Assembly (NCBI GenBank): GCA_002778195.1
Contig: PCDI01000012.1
Coordinates: 963,801-1,027,800, forward strand
From: Raffaelea ambrosiae
Lineage: Eukaryota; Ascomycota; Sordariomycetes; Ophiostomatales; Ophiostomataceae
Direction of reading: 5' to 3'
Length of the DNA: 64,000 bases
Each line of letters starts with the position of its first letter. The first letter of the stretch is position 1. The notes under the pieces were generated by a model. That model was not told where the DNA came from and ran no database searches. It saw only the letters and a list, made by a program, of their open reading frames with translations. Below are positions 24,755 to 36,332 of the stretch, one piece after another. Both the position numbers and the translations under genes were made by a program.

Positions 24755-26917
24755 CTTGCCTCGTCGCTCCCTGTACTCGTACTTCCCCTTCCCACTCACC
24801 CCTGGAGACCCGGTCGTAATTTGGGCTGATCTGGCTGCCCCCCATCTCCCACACCTCCCACACCTCCATCTGGCTCGTCTCGCGCATCTCCGCGCCTGCC
24901 ACCACACCACCCGTGTAAGATACTATCATTGCACCGCCTGCCCTGGCCAAGTCTCCCCGTCTCCCCATCACCCTCGCCTTTATTGTCCCTGCCCCTTACA
25001 CCGCCTAAATTCACGCCAACAGCTGCCTGCCCATCCTTGACACACACCCTGTATATGTCCCTTCCCCGGACCCCCGTCTTCTCACCCCAATTTTTTGATG
25101 GAGTTTTTTTATTTATTTTTTTTTGGCTCTCCCACAATATCTCCTCCCCTCTCTGACGAAGTTTCCCCCCCCCCTCCTCTCTAGATCATATGTAAAAAAA
25201 AAATAAGGAGACACACCACAACGTCTAACAAAACGTGCACGGACAAGAAGCCGACTCTCAACCGACCAAAAGGCGCTGCCGGCTCGACCTGACCAATGCG
25301 CAGCTGTGCCATCCCTCCTCCCCGTGCCCCGTGCCTACTAATCAGATATTGGGCGAGCCCTCGAGTATTTCTCGGCACCAGCCAGCCGTTTATTGCCTCC
25401 GCACGAGACGGCCATCAGAGAAGACGGCGACAAAAGAACGACAAGACAAGCTCCACCAGAGTCACCGAAACAACATTCAATTAGAGACGAACCCCCCAGA
25501 TACCCAGATACCCAGACACACAGCTGCCCAACGACCCCGACGACTGCAGAACACAAACAACAAGTCGACTTGATTAGCAGCCCAACACCTCTCCTCCTCG
25601 CCTTATCCCTCGCTCCTCACCCCCCAACGGCTGTCGGCCACGCACAAGCAGGTCTGACCCGCCACCCACGAGCACACTACATAGTATTAGTTACTCTGTA
25701 CACCGTACGCTTGCCTGGCCACTGGCAGCCGAGCCGATCTTGCCAAGCCCTGGCCTGAAAACACGCACACACCCTCGTCTCCTCTTTCCAAGATTCGACG
25801 CAAAACATTACCCCATCTTTCCCACACGCACACAATACATACATGCCTCCTCCGTTCTCCATATGACTCCATAATCTGTGCTCAGACTCAACACAGTCCC
25901 TCTTTCTGCGCGCCGGCCTCCATCTGCATCTCTCGTTCCTCCTGATCCCGAAAACCGAAGCTCGCCGCTCGCTACTCGCCCAGCCCGTGCCAATCGCCTC
26001 CAGCACCGTCCTGCCCGCTCTCCACGACGACTTCTTAACGACGGCCAGTCCACTGTATCCAGAACCGGGTTCCCCTGTCTCTGACTGTGCACTCCCAAAA
26101 CAAGCACGGCTCGCCAGCTCCGCCCAGAGGCAACAAACAAGCAACGCAACAACAGCTTCGACTCGCAGTATTCAGCCGCCATATAGCTAGCTCCTGGACA
26201 CCCGACCGCACACTCTTTCTCCTGCCGGAATTCTCGTCCCTCTTTCGGAGAATATTACCGCGCCTGCCTTGCCGCCCCAGCTCCAAACATTCCCCTAACA
26301 GGCATTCCGGCCCCTAGGACCAGTCAGACGTTACCGTTGGTCAGGAGGATCTTCCGTGTCCAGCGCCCTGCCGGCCTCCTCTTTCTCTCCTCTTTCTGCT
26401 CGTTCCCCTCTTGCCGCCGCCCTTGTTCCCCTCCCCGCCTGCTCTATTCGCGCACGCCCCCCTTTCTTTGCCCTTTGAAATACAAAGCAAGAGAATGGTT
26501 GCTCGTTCCCACGCGCAGATCAACATCGCCCGGCACGCCTCCACACAACATATCTTGCCCGCCGCGACGTTCCTGAGAGCCTCCTGAGCCTCTTTTTTTT
26601 TTTTTTTTTCCCTTTTCCATTTTGCCTTGCTCCGATTGCTCCTCCCTTGGCTCTCCTCTCCCCTCTTTTCCTCCACCTCCTCCCGTCGTTCTTCTTCCCT
26701 TGGCCCCCTTGCCACCACTCCGTCACCCCACCCGGGCTTGACCTGTGCAACTCGAGAGACCACCTCGCTTGCTCTGTGTATCCTTCCTGTCCCTTGTTTC
26801 TTATCTCTCCAACTTCCACAGCAAGAAGACGGAGCAGCAAGACTCTCCCTCGCCATCCTCCCCCATCCTGCCACCCGCCTCCGTCCACCTCTCCACGCCC
26901 GCCAACAGTACCCCAAC

Positions 26918-29900
26918 ATGCTGGCGATGCAATCGGTGGAAACCTCAGCCGGAATGGGAATTGTCGAGCACGGCGGAGACGGCCGGCCGCTGAAGCCGAA
27001 GACTCTGCCGTGCAAGTACTGCAGCAAGCGATTCAGGTGAGTGCAGACCTCGGCGTGGAAGAGCAAGCGTCCAAGAGCCCCCAAAAACAGCCAAGAGTCA
27101 AGAAGCAACAAAAAGAGTCCACCGTCTTCACAGCACGGCTGTCTCGCAGATCCGCATGGGCAACAGACTCGCAACAGAATAAAAAAGACTCGACCCCCCC
27201 CCCCCCCTGGCCGACCGCCACTTTACCAGCAATATCACTTACATTGCTTTTTTTTTTCTCTTTGCTTTTAGGCGTGTGGAGCATGTCCAGCGACACGAGA
27301 GGACACACACCAAGGAGAAGCCCTTTGCCTGCAACTGGGCCCGCTGTGGGAAGACATTTGGCAGACGGTGAGTCTCGTTGTGTTTGTGTTTCTGTCTTTG
27401 CCTTGGCCATGGCATTTTTGTGTGTATCTCTCTGTGCTTCCGGGCCGCATTGGCTCGGCCAACAACAAATCGTGGCACATCCCGTGGCACCTCCATCCCA
27501 TGGCACATCCCGTGGCCCGTCTCGTGGCTCCGTCTCCGTCCACTTACTCCTCACTTTCGTCATCCATTCGCTGGCTTGCGCTGGGCTCCTCATTCTTCCC
27601 CCTGCTTTTGGATTTCCAGGCCCTTCTCCAACTGCGGCCGCTCGATCGTCCCCTTTCTCCCTGTCTCCTCCTCCGGACTATCTTTTCGGGCCCGTCTTGG
27701 GGGCTGCCGGGCAATTGGCTGCTCGCTGATGGACATGACACACAAAGAGCACCCCAGAGTCTCACCAAAGCACCCCCCCCCCCCCCCATAAAGCCCCACC
27801 GCTGCAGTCCAGACCACCCTTCACATGTGTGTGGCAGCCGCCTGGGACCACATTACCACCGCCTCTTCTCCTCACCACAGGCTCATGCCAGCACCACCTC
27901 TCTCCTGCTCCTTCGTCTTCACTGCACTCCTGGTTGTAATTTGCAACACCCCCCACGCCTGGCTCCGGGCCACGCAAGCGCCGTCTCTTTTGCCTTTTCT
28001 CACTCTCCCGACATACAGCACACACAGACAAAGCACATACAGGAAAACAGACCGCTTCAAATCGTCTCATCACTGATCCTCTCACACGACTCCTATATCA
28101 CAACTGCATCCCAGGCTACCCCCCCCGGTCAGCATCCGCAATTTGGCCTGCCATATACTGACTTATATGGACATCAGTGACCTGCTCGTCCGTCACGAGA
28201 AGCTCGTCCATCTCAACGAGGGCAGCAAAGATGGGAACCGCGTCCGCAAGACGTCGTCCAGCAGCGCCAATGGCGGCCACTCGGAGAACCGTGTTGACGC
28301 CGAAGCCATGGGGCTCCAGCAGCGGCCACAGTCTCACTATACCACCCAGCCGCCGCCGCTAACCCCCGTCTCGCACTCTGCTTCGGCCTTGCCGCCGCCG
28401 CCCACCCCGACCGACCCGCGCTTGTCGTCCCGGGCTGTCCAGGCCTGCAATCTGGACCTGCTCTCCGATGCCGCCACGCACCTCGCCTCTGCTGCCGAGA
28501 TCAACCCCATGCAGCCCATGATGGCCGATCTGTCGCAGCAGTCTGCTGGCAGCCTGGCCCCGGTGAAGCCCTATCCCGAGGCCACCCCGCCCCCGTACAG
28601 CGATCGGAGCCGTGGATCGGCGTCAACGTCCGACTTGATTGCGCCGGCCTACACCGGCCAGCCACCACCGGCCTCCTTCGACGACTACCATTTGTTTTTG
28701 GACGAGTTCGGTTCGTCCTCGCACTTCATCCCATCCTCCATCGAGTCCGACCAGCCGTTCGCTCTGTGGTCGCGCCCCGCCACAGAGATGGGACGACCCG
28801 GCATCTTGCCCAAGATGGCGCCCTCGTTCCCCTCCACCCGATTCCCATCGGTGCAGCCAGACATGCGCGACATGAATTCCGACACTGGCTCCCGGCCGCA
28901 GGACGAGCTGATGATGCGGACTCCCGCATGGCGGATAGCAGCGGCCGACCACACCGTCATCAAGAACCGCCTGGAGGAGTTCTCGTCCGTCCTTCCCAGC
29001 GACTTTGTCTTTCCGTCACGCCACACATTGACCCGCTTCCTCGAGGGCTACGTCAACGGTTTCCACGAGCAGCTCCCGTTTCTTCATTTGCCCACGCTTT
29101 CCCCGGCCGATCTCTCCCCCGAGCTGATCTTGGCCATACTCGCCGTCGGCGCCCAGTACCGGTTCGAGATCCACCGTGGCAACGCCCTCTGGTATGCCGC
29201 CAAAGCCGTTGCTTTTGAGCAGATTCGCCGCAGACACAGCCACGAAGTTCACGGTCTCCTGCCCACCCCTGCTGCCTACAGTCCCCACTCGACACGCCCG
29301 TCTCCCAGCACGGGCTATCGTCACTCGTTCAACTCTATGCAGCATGACCGCCCCATGACACAGGACACGCATCGGGAGCCATAGTAAGTAGTAGCTTGCA
29401 GTTGCAGTATTTTCCCAAGTACCCACCCTTATTTGGCTGCTCTTTGGCTGCTCGGATTGATGGTCACTAACACCCAGCCTCCTGCTCCACAGCTCCCCCA
29501 ACACCCCGCAGTCTCGCCTAGAGACGATCCAGGCACTCTTGCTGCTTTTTGCCACTGGTCTCTGGGGTCCCAAGGCCATTCTGCATGAGGCAGTCGCCTT
29601 GCAGAGCCAGCTTGCCCTTCTCGTGCGCGAGGACGGTCTCGAGGCGACACCCTCAGCGCAGATTCCTGATTGGGAAACATGGATCCGCGTAGAGGGCAGC
29701 ATCCGCACGAAGCTGATTTGCTTTGCCTTTTTCAACCTCTGCAGTGTTGTGTACAACACCCCCCCAATGCTGCTAACGTCTGAAATCAACTTGCTTCTGC
29801 CACAGTCTGCCCGTCTGTGGAGAATGGAGACCGCCTGGCAGTGGCAAGAGGCACGGCAAGCCTACCCAAGCGCCGAGATTACCCTTCAGGACGCCTTTTC

Positions 29901-30930
29901 CAGGATCTTGAACCGAAACTCCCAGACGCCTCTGACCCACGTGTCGGACCTGGGCAACTATACCCTCATCCATGCCTTTATCCAGCACATCTACCTCCTG
30001 AAGCAAACTTCGTTCTCTGTGGCTTCGCCGTTTGGCGTGCACAGGGGTCTCAAGATTGAGGACATTGAGGAGGTCGCCCACGGACTTCGTCTCTGGCAGA
30101 TTGGATTTGAGCAGCACCGCCAGCTGCGTTCTGCAGACGCCCACCAGCAGCAGCCATCGCCCAACCTCGCGACTACCAACGGACCGGACAGTCCAAATGG
30201 GGGGCCGGTGGCCTTCAACGCCACGGCTCTCCTGCGTCTGGCATACATTCGCCTGTACACAGACCTCAACCCGAGTCGTCGGTTGGACACCCGGGACCGG
30301 GTCCTCATTGCCGCTGCATTCAACCAAGTGCCCCTCCTTGTCCGCAGCCCACGCACCACGCGCGCCGTCGTCCAGGCCATCCATGCACTGGCCATGTTGG
30401 TGAAGGCCGGCGTCAATTATGTGGCACGGACCAAATCACTCGAGTGGAGCATGCAGCATTCTTGTACGTTTGGTGGCTTACTGAAAGCTCGATTGCCCTG
30501 TTTCCCACTAACCTGTCTGCACGCAGTATGCAATATGGAATGTGCCATTCTCCTTTCCAAGTGGCTCATTACCCTCGCCTCTATTGGGCCAAACGATGCT
30601 CCGGTTTCCATGGAAGAGAAGGCTCTCTTGGACAATGTCCGAAGGTTGCTGGACGAGACGGAATTTGCCGTACCCATCGATCCGTCCCTGTCTGGTGGAC
30701 CGTCTGCAACCATGTCGAACGCCGCCCACAATACGGCCAACGATAGCACCAAACTCCGCCAGTTAGCGGCTGCTGTGATCCGCCTTTGGACCGAGACGTT
30801 CAAAGGCACTCACTTGTTCGAGGTCATTGGCATTATGGGTCTTGGCCTGGAGAGCTATGCAGATCTGCTGGAAAAGCCGGGCAATAGGACACCCATTGCC
30901 CACATCCCCACAACAGCCAGCCTAGGCTGA
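26918..30930 (+). CDS. C2H2 zinc-finger / fungal-specific transcription factor
   Basis: Nuclear DNA-binding regulator; target genes unknown. Exons are 26918-27036, 27272-27367, 28178-29383, 29493-30463 and 30527-30930, all GT-AG, giving 931 residues. Two tandem C2H2 fingers lie at residues 32-52 (CKYCSKRFRRVEHVQRHERTH) and 60-83 (CNWARCGKTFGRR, continuing DLLVRHEKLVH), assembled from three exons. A Pro/Ser-rich spacer follows, then a fungal_trans (middle homology) region from about residue 320 (FLEGYVNGFHEQLPFLHLPT, LLLLFATGLWGPKAILHE). The architecture is that of ADR1/Klf1-like regulators. Introns 1 (235 nt) and 2 (810 nt) are unusually long. The last intron (63 nt) has no stop in frame. The exon 4 acceptor could also be 15 bases upstream (29478), still in frame, but the branch site favours 29493. 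Confidence 0.88.
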
Positions 30931-31877
30931 GCTTCCAACTTTTGTCTTGTCAGGGTTGACTAGACATTTTGAGTAGACTCAGGGGAAAGAGAGGGGGGGG
31001 GGGGTTGCATGCTTTTGTAATTTATTTGGGATTGCGTATACCAGAGTCAAAGCAATGAGGAGCCAGGAACGGGAACATGGGCAGGAACCATGGGATCAGG
31101 GGAAACTGAATGGAACCATTTTCATATCTATTGGACGATACCCTGGGTGATGAATGTCTTTGGAACGAGGGGAGAAACGCAGAGAAACGAGCTGTCTAGA
31201 AGAAGCGAAGAAGGGAATACGGGTTTTTAGCGTGCTTTAACGCTAACAGCACTAACTAAAGCAACTGAGACGATACGTTAAAACAATTAACCTTTGACAA
31301 CCTTATTCAATCAATAACGTCTCCCATCCTTCGTTGTGGCTTCTCGACCTGGCATGCGTCGAGGAGCCGCGAATGACAAACCTTTTTGGCTGTATCCTTT
31401 CTGTCACCTGGTGTTTTGCCTACTTTTCTTCCCCCCTCTTGTAGGCTTAGGATAATAATGCCCATAAATAAATTAAGGCGTAAGACAGCCTCCGTGTTTT
31501 GCCTCCGTAGTTCCGCGGGAGCGTAAGATTTTTAATTTCGCCTTTTTGTTTGCCCGACCCTTCTCCTTTTCCATCCTGGACGCGTTCTTATGTGGCCGCC
31601 GTAGAATGTGGCAACAATAAAAGGGCACCAGGCCGCTCTTTCTTGACGAAATCTTGTTTTTTTCCCATCCTGTTAAGCTTAATTGAATTCTTGGCTTGTC
31701 ATTCGTTCAACCCCGATCGCTCTTTCCACGTTTCCGTCAATCGCTTCTTCACAACTACTCGTACATAGTCTTTTGGCACGTGCTCGCGACAGCCGACGAT
31801 CAACATCCAAACGTCAACACAACTACACAACTCGGACTTACCAATCAGAAACCCTCGCACACACACACACACACACA
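30931..31877. other. Intergenic region between the C2H2 regulator and the GPI-type gene
   Basis: 0.95 kb without supported coding sequence; a G-run near 30995-31005 and a (CA)n tract directly before the next ATG. Confidence 0.5.
31858..31877 (+). repeat. (CA)n microsatellite abutting a start codon
   Basis: About nine CA units run up to the ATG at 31878, so the repeat is the last part of the 5' leader and could vary in length between strains. Confidence 0.9.
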
Positions 31878-32648
31878 ATGGCCGCCTCTGCCCTCACGAC
31901 CTCCTTTCCCCTCCCGAACGTGGACGGCCAGACTCTGGTCGCCTCTGTCGTGGCTGCCAACCCCACGGCCACCACGTACGTCCTCAACTGCCCGGACGGC
32001 ACCGACAGCAGCGACTGCGGTACCTACGACATGTCCATCACTCTCGGACCGTGGGCCAGCCCCAGCCCGACCGGCAAGGCCGCCGGCGGCGACTTTGACG
32101 TCCACATGGCCATTGACACGTTCACCTACTCGGTCCACTGCCCCATGTCCCACACCGCTGTGGCGCCCGGCGGCACCTGCACGGTCGTCAACATTGGCGG
32201 CAACAACGACGGCACCGAGACGATGACCATCACCAGCGGCGGGGCGGAGTTCACCGCGGCTGGGCTGAACGACTTTTCCTCCGTCCCGGTGACGATCACC
32301 GCGGGCCTGGACAATCTGGCGGCCTCGGCCTCGGCCACGGCCACGAACGGAGGAGGTGGTGTTTCAGCCACGGCCACGGCCACGAACGGAAGTGGTGCTT
32401 CGGCCACGGCCAGCAGAGGCGCCACAGCCACGAGCGGAAGTGGTGGTGCTTCGGCCACGGCCAGCAGCGGCGCCACCGCCACGGCGACGACCAGCGGAAC
32501 CGCAACCTCTGCCGGCGCGTCTGGTTCGGCCTCGGCCAGCTCCACCGGCAGTGGCAACACGAGCGCCGCTGCCGGCCCCCGCATGCCCAAGGGCCTCCTT
32601 GGGCTCTTTGCGACGGCCCTTGCCCTGACTATGGCGTCGATGCTCTAG
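31878..32648 (+). CDS. Ser/Thr/Ala-rich, probably GPI-anchored cell-surface protein
   Basis: Single exon, 256 residues. The N-terminal part resembles a common ascomycete family of small cell-wall proteins (DGQTLVASVVAANPTATTY, then NCPDGTDSSDCG), with four or more Cys in a compact domain of about 125 residues. A low-complexity Ser/Ala/Thr/Gly stalk of ~90 residues follows. The C-terminus is a short basic linker and a hydrophobic tail (LLGLFATALALTMASML), as in a GPI signal. Relatives start with a cleaved signal peptide, whereas here the ATG opens directly on MAASALTTSFPL. The frame is open upstream to 31683 but has no ATG. Either a first exon is hidden or the signal is atypical. Function unknown. 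Confidence 0.7.
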   Translation: MAASALTTSFPLPNVDGQTLVASVVAANPTATTYVLNCPDGTDSSDCGTYDMSITLGPWASPSPTGKAAGGDFDVHMAIDTFTYSVHCPMSHTAVAPGGTCTVVNIGGNNDGTETMTITSGGAEFTAAGLNDFSSVPVTITAGLDNLAASASATATNGGGGVSATATATNGSGASATASRGATATSGSGGASATASSGATATATTSGTATSAGASGSASASSTGSGNTSAAAGPRMPKGLLGLFATALALTMASML

Positions 32649-33107
32649 TGGGCGTTGGTCCGGGAGGGGCTGCGGATGGGCTTGCGCTTGGTTTTGGTGT
32701 TGCGGAGAATTGGGCAGTGGCACATTGATTAATATCGTAGCATTTTGACGGCGCATTGAGTAACGGGGGGGCATAGGCGAGGCAAAAGCATTGACAATAG
32801 AACACGGGGCCAAAAACAGTGAAGAAAAGGAACCCCCCCCAAAAATAAGCAGTGTATTGTTTCATCACAAGGTCCATTTTGCATGTAGAACTACTCTTGG
32901 ATATCCTTCCTGTTGAGTTTTTTTTGTTTCCTGTTTCCTGCTTCCTGTATACCTTTTTTTGCATACACAGAACGGACAGAGAGAACTGGATTTGGTTGCT
33001 CGCTGGCTTGACAGCTTGTTTGTTTGTGCGAATAAATTTATCGTGGACATTGGCGTGACAGGTTTGCTCGGTGAGACATGGTTCTTGCGACGGAGCGAAT
33101 ATACAGA
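32649..33107. other. Convergent 3' intergenic region
   Basis: About 460 bases between converging stop codons; no coding signal seen. Confidence 0.5.
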
Positions 33108-34151
33108 TTAAAGCGGCGGAGCGCTAGTGTCGCAGCAGTTGTTGTTGTTGTCGCAGCTGCTGCATCTTCTGGTATTGTGGCTGTCTTGCCTTGGGGAATA
33201 TGGTGGAAGTGTCGGCAAGGAAGACGATGCCGTCGATTCAGGGCGGCGACGGTCTCGTTGGAATCGGGGACCATCTGCAATCATAGCAACGTCCGCTGTA
33301 TCTGGGGTGTGTGGCTGGTTCAGGATCGGGAGCTGGTCTGTCTCTTCCGATGCAGCATTGTCTGGTGGTTGTCTGCACGTCGGCTCTTGGCCTGTCGCAT
33401 GCGGTTCTTCTTCACCAGGTGGGTGTTCTTCTTCATCCTCCGGTGACGGCTTTTTCCGCCCAGGATGTGCTCCAGCGTCGGATCTGAGCACGCCTTGTCG
33501 GCACCGATCAATTTGAAGAACCTCCAGGGCCAGTGTTGTGGTGAAGGTATACCTGCGAAAGCGTCGGTCAACGAGATGGATCGACCGGGAAATTCTCTGT
33601 AGACAGAAACCAACATACAGCAATGATAATGCGACCCAGTAGAGGGCCTGCTGTACGGGACACATTTGCCGCAGCTGCACTCTGTCGTCTTTGTCGTTGT
33701 TTTGCACGGCGGAGGAGGTGTGACCAAGCGCCTCCAAGACTGTCCTTCGGCAGGCGCCTGGACCACCTGTTTCTGCCACGAGAAGTGTCATCACAGCCAA
33801 GTCGGTGCCGCTCAGAAGCAGATCGCCTGCTATGGCGGCAGCCAGCCAGGGAACACTTCGGCGCGCCAGGGGACGGCGACTCGTATGTAGAATGAGCAGA
33901 CACAGGACTGCATAGAGAGCCACAGAGGCAGTCTAAAGCGGGTGCGCGTGTCAGCAGGTAACTTGCAGACGCGGTCTTCCCTCTCGTAAACATCTTACCA
34001 TCCACTGCAGATGAACCAGGACTGGCAACGGTCCATTTTGCAGACACGAGAGAACGAGGAGCACGCCATTCAATGAAGCTGCAGCCAAAGCAACCAGAAG
34101 CTGCAGAAGACGGACAAGAAGGAGCAACAGAGGGATGCGGCTTAGAGGCAT
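33108..34151 (-). CDS. Small multi-pass membrane protein (four predicted helices)
   Basis: Exons 34151-33999 and 33932-33108 (GTAAGA...CTTTAG, phase 0) give 325 residues. Hydrophobic segments are seen at about residues 6-26 (IPLLLLLVRLLQLLVALAAA), 53-68 (SVALYAVLCLLILHT), 78-101 (WLAAAIAGDLLLSGTDLAVMTLLV) and about 143-160 (ALYWVALSLLYVGFCL). The long C-terminal tail is charged and Pro/Ser-rich, ending in an Asn/Cys-rich stretch. Helix number and spacing resemble fungal MARVEL-type proteins, but no diagnostic motif is visible. A further intron near 33545 (GTATAC donor after TTTCGCAG) is possible, which would change the tail. Function unknown. Confidence 0.6.
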
Positions 34152-35306
34152 GGCTGGTACTTGGGGCTGAAAAGGGGAGGATGAACAAATCGTGGGGCTT
34201 TTTTTTCCTCCTAGTGGATAAAGGTGTAGAGACGATTGCTTTCTTCTTCTTCTGATTCTGTATATCTGGAAGAAGAATACGTTAAGAAGAATGGACAAAG
34301 CTGTTCTGTCGCATTCGGCCATTCCTCTGCTATGATGGAATATGTCTCTCGTTCCTGTCGTGTACTCTGTTCTTCGGCGTTTCTTTCCTAATCACGGTGA
34401 CTAAACCCTTTATTACTCTTTCTTGTCACTCCCTTTCCCGCCTTTCTCTCACCCCCCGTTCCTCCATTTTCCCCTTGTGCGCGTCGGCTTGTGCGTCGTT
34501 GTGTCGTGTTTTTTTGTCTTGCCCGTTTCGGGTGGTGGGCACATTTTGGCGTCTTACACGCTCCTTCTCATGTGTATTTCTTTCCTCCTGTAATTTGAGC
34601 AACGTTTGCCCCGTGAATCATTTTCGTTTGCAAGCGGCTACACGGGCTTGCAGGCAACAGCAGACCAGCGGCCCAATGCCGTGATGTTGACAAACAAAAC
34701 ATAAAAGCAGGAGATTTCTCCAGTGCGAGGATACGCACGGTTTCTCTTGCAGCCTATCTTTGCACCCCCCAAGTGATGCACACGCCTTCAGTAAGTCCAC
34801 TGTTGTGGAAGGGAATGAACGTGTGTACTTCTTGGCGCATTCTTGGGATGATGCAAATCTTGTAACCTTCCAATTTTGCCCCGTTTGGGATTGTAAGTGG
34901 TCACAAAGCGATCACAAAGAGGCCCTAACAAGGCAACATGGCCTGCACGTATGAAGAGAGCCCAAAAATATCTTGAAAAAACCAAAGGCATTTAGGTACA
35001 TTATCAATTCGAGTATATTTCATCCAGTCATCTAAATGCTCTATTCTTTGTGGTTATTCCATGCTGTTTAAAGCCGTGGGTAGTCAAATTTGCAGTCTCT
35101 AATTTGTATCACATGATGTCATTGGCAAACTGCGAAATCAAAAATTTTATCGCCATTTCGAGCCTCAACCTTCACATCTGCAGAGCGACACAACTCACGA
35201 ACGCGGCATTGACGAGAATCGAGTTTCATTGCATATTTATAAGAGCCAGAATTACAGCTTCAGCCACACTTGGATACATCCGGCATAGCATTTCGCATTC
35301 AGCACA
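34152..35306. promoter_or_regulatory. Divergent intergenic region upstream of the EFM7-type gene
   Basis: 1.15 kb between two divergent genes without a supported ORF. Promoter role inferred from position. Confidence 0.4.
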
Positions 35307-36332
35307 ATGGCGTCTCCCTGTCCAGTCAAGGACACGGAGAAGCCTCCAACTCAAGCTTCGGCTGAGCCCATGGACAATGATGATGCTTCCTCGACGGCGA
35401 GTGGTGGCGTGGGTGGAGACCTATTCGCCGATCCACCAGACTACTACCCGGCCACACCGCCACCCACCACAGAGCAGCACGCCCTCGGCCGCAGCGGCGT
35501 CCAGCTGACGCTTCACCTCGTCGGCCACAGCGTGCTCGAGGCCCACCGGCTCTGGAACGGCAGCCGCGTGCTCTCCGACTACCTCGAGGCTACGCAAGAG
35601 GAGTCTGATCCAGACGTGATCCGCGGCAAGACGGTGCTAGAGCTCGGCGCCGGCGCCGGCCTGCCCAGCATCGTGTGCGGCCTCGTGCTGGGTGCCCGCC
35701 GCGTCGTCGTCACCGACTACCCGGACCCGGATCTGGTGGCGACCATGCAGAAGAACATTGACGCCGCCGCCAAGAGCAACCGGACAGAGCCTCCACTCAC
35801 CGAGATTGTCCTCGCCGACGGTCTTGTCTGGGGCGGCGACCCGACGCACGTCCTGGCCCACATCAAGGACATACCGCCCGTCGCAAAGACGGGCACCATC
35901 GCCAAAGCAGCGTCCTCGCCACGTCGTCTCTTTGACGTCGTTCTGCTGGCTGATCTGCTCTTCCGCCACGCCGAGCATGCCAAGCTCGCCCGCAGCGTGG
36001 CCGAGACCCTGCAGCCCGGCCCCGACAGCGCCGCCTACGTCTTCTTCACTAGTTACCGGCCGTGGCTGCGGCACAAGGACCTGGCGTTCTTTGAGCACGC
36101 CGTGGCCCATGGCCTGGTGGTGGAGCACCTGCTAGAGAAGCGGCTGGAGAAGCCGCCGCTGTTTTTTGAAAACGACCCGGGCGCCGTGAGCGTGCGGTCG
36201 ACGGTGTCGGGGTACCGGCTGCGGTGGCCAGTAGCAGGCGAGGACCCGAAGACGTTCTGGCCGCCACCCGGAGGGATTGAGGTGTTCGACTTGCCGGCAG
36301 ATGAAAATACAGACGAGACGAAAACGAACTGA
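35307..36332 (+). CDS. efm7: EFM7/NNT1-type protein methyltransferase (METTL21-like)
   Basis: Class I SAM-dependent methyltransferase. The yeast relative Efm7/Nnt1 methylates the N-terminus and Lys of elongation factor eEF1A and was earlier called nicotinamide N-methyltransferase. Single exon, 341 residues, with a disordered Pro/Ser-rich N-terminus to about residue 55. The substrate-fold lead-in is LHLVGHSVLEAHRLWNGSRVLSDYL. SAM motif I is VLELGAGAGLPSI (109-121), followed by the acidic loop VVVTDYPDPDLV and a post-motif FDVVLLADLLFRHAEH. Length is somewhat above the yeast protein because of the N-terminal extension. It is the last clearly housekeeping-type gene before the accessory region. 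Confidence 0.87.
   Translation: MASPCPVKDTEKPPTQASAEPMDNDDASSTASGGVGGDLFADPPDYYPATPPPTTEQHALGRSGVQLTLHLVGHSVLEAHRLWNGSRVLSDYLEATQEESDPDVIRGKTVLELGAGAGLPSIVCGLVLGARRVVVTDYPDPDLVATMQKNIDAAAKSNRTEPPLTEIVLADGLVWGGDPTHVLAHIKDIPPVAKTGTIAKAASSPRRLFDVVLLADLLFRHAEHAKLARSVAETLQPGPDSAAYVFFTSYRPWLRHKDLAFFEHAVAHGLVVEHLLEKRLEKPPLFFENDPGAVSVRSTVSGYRLRWPVAGEDPKTFWPPPGGIEVFDLPADENTDETKTN

Larger units (their letters stand above)
19589..26917. other. 7.3 kb gene-free region upstream of the C2H2 regulator
   Basis: No ORF here shows a recognisable domain, codon pattern or splice structure on either strand. It contains simple repeats (listed separately), an A18 run near 22230, and increasingly CT-rich sequence from about 24500 to 26900, ending in a T-run at about 26590-26611 and pyrimidine tracts just before the regulator's ATG. 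The right end is probably a long 5' leader and promoter. Anything transcribed but non-coding would not be visible to me. Confidence 0.5.
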
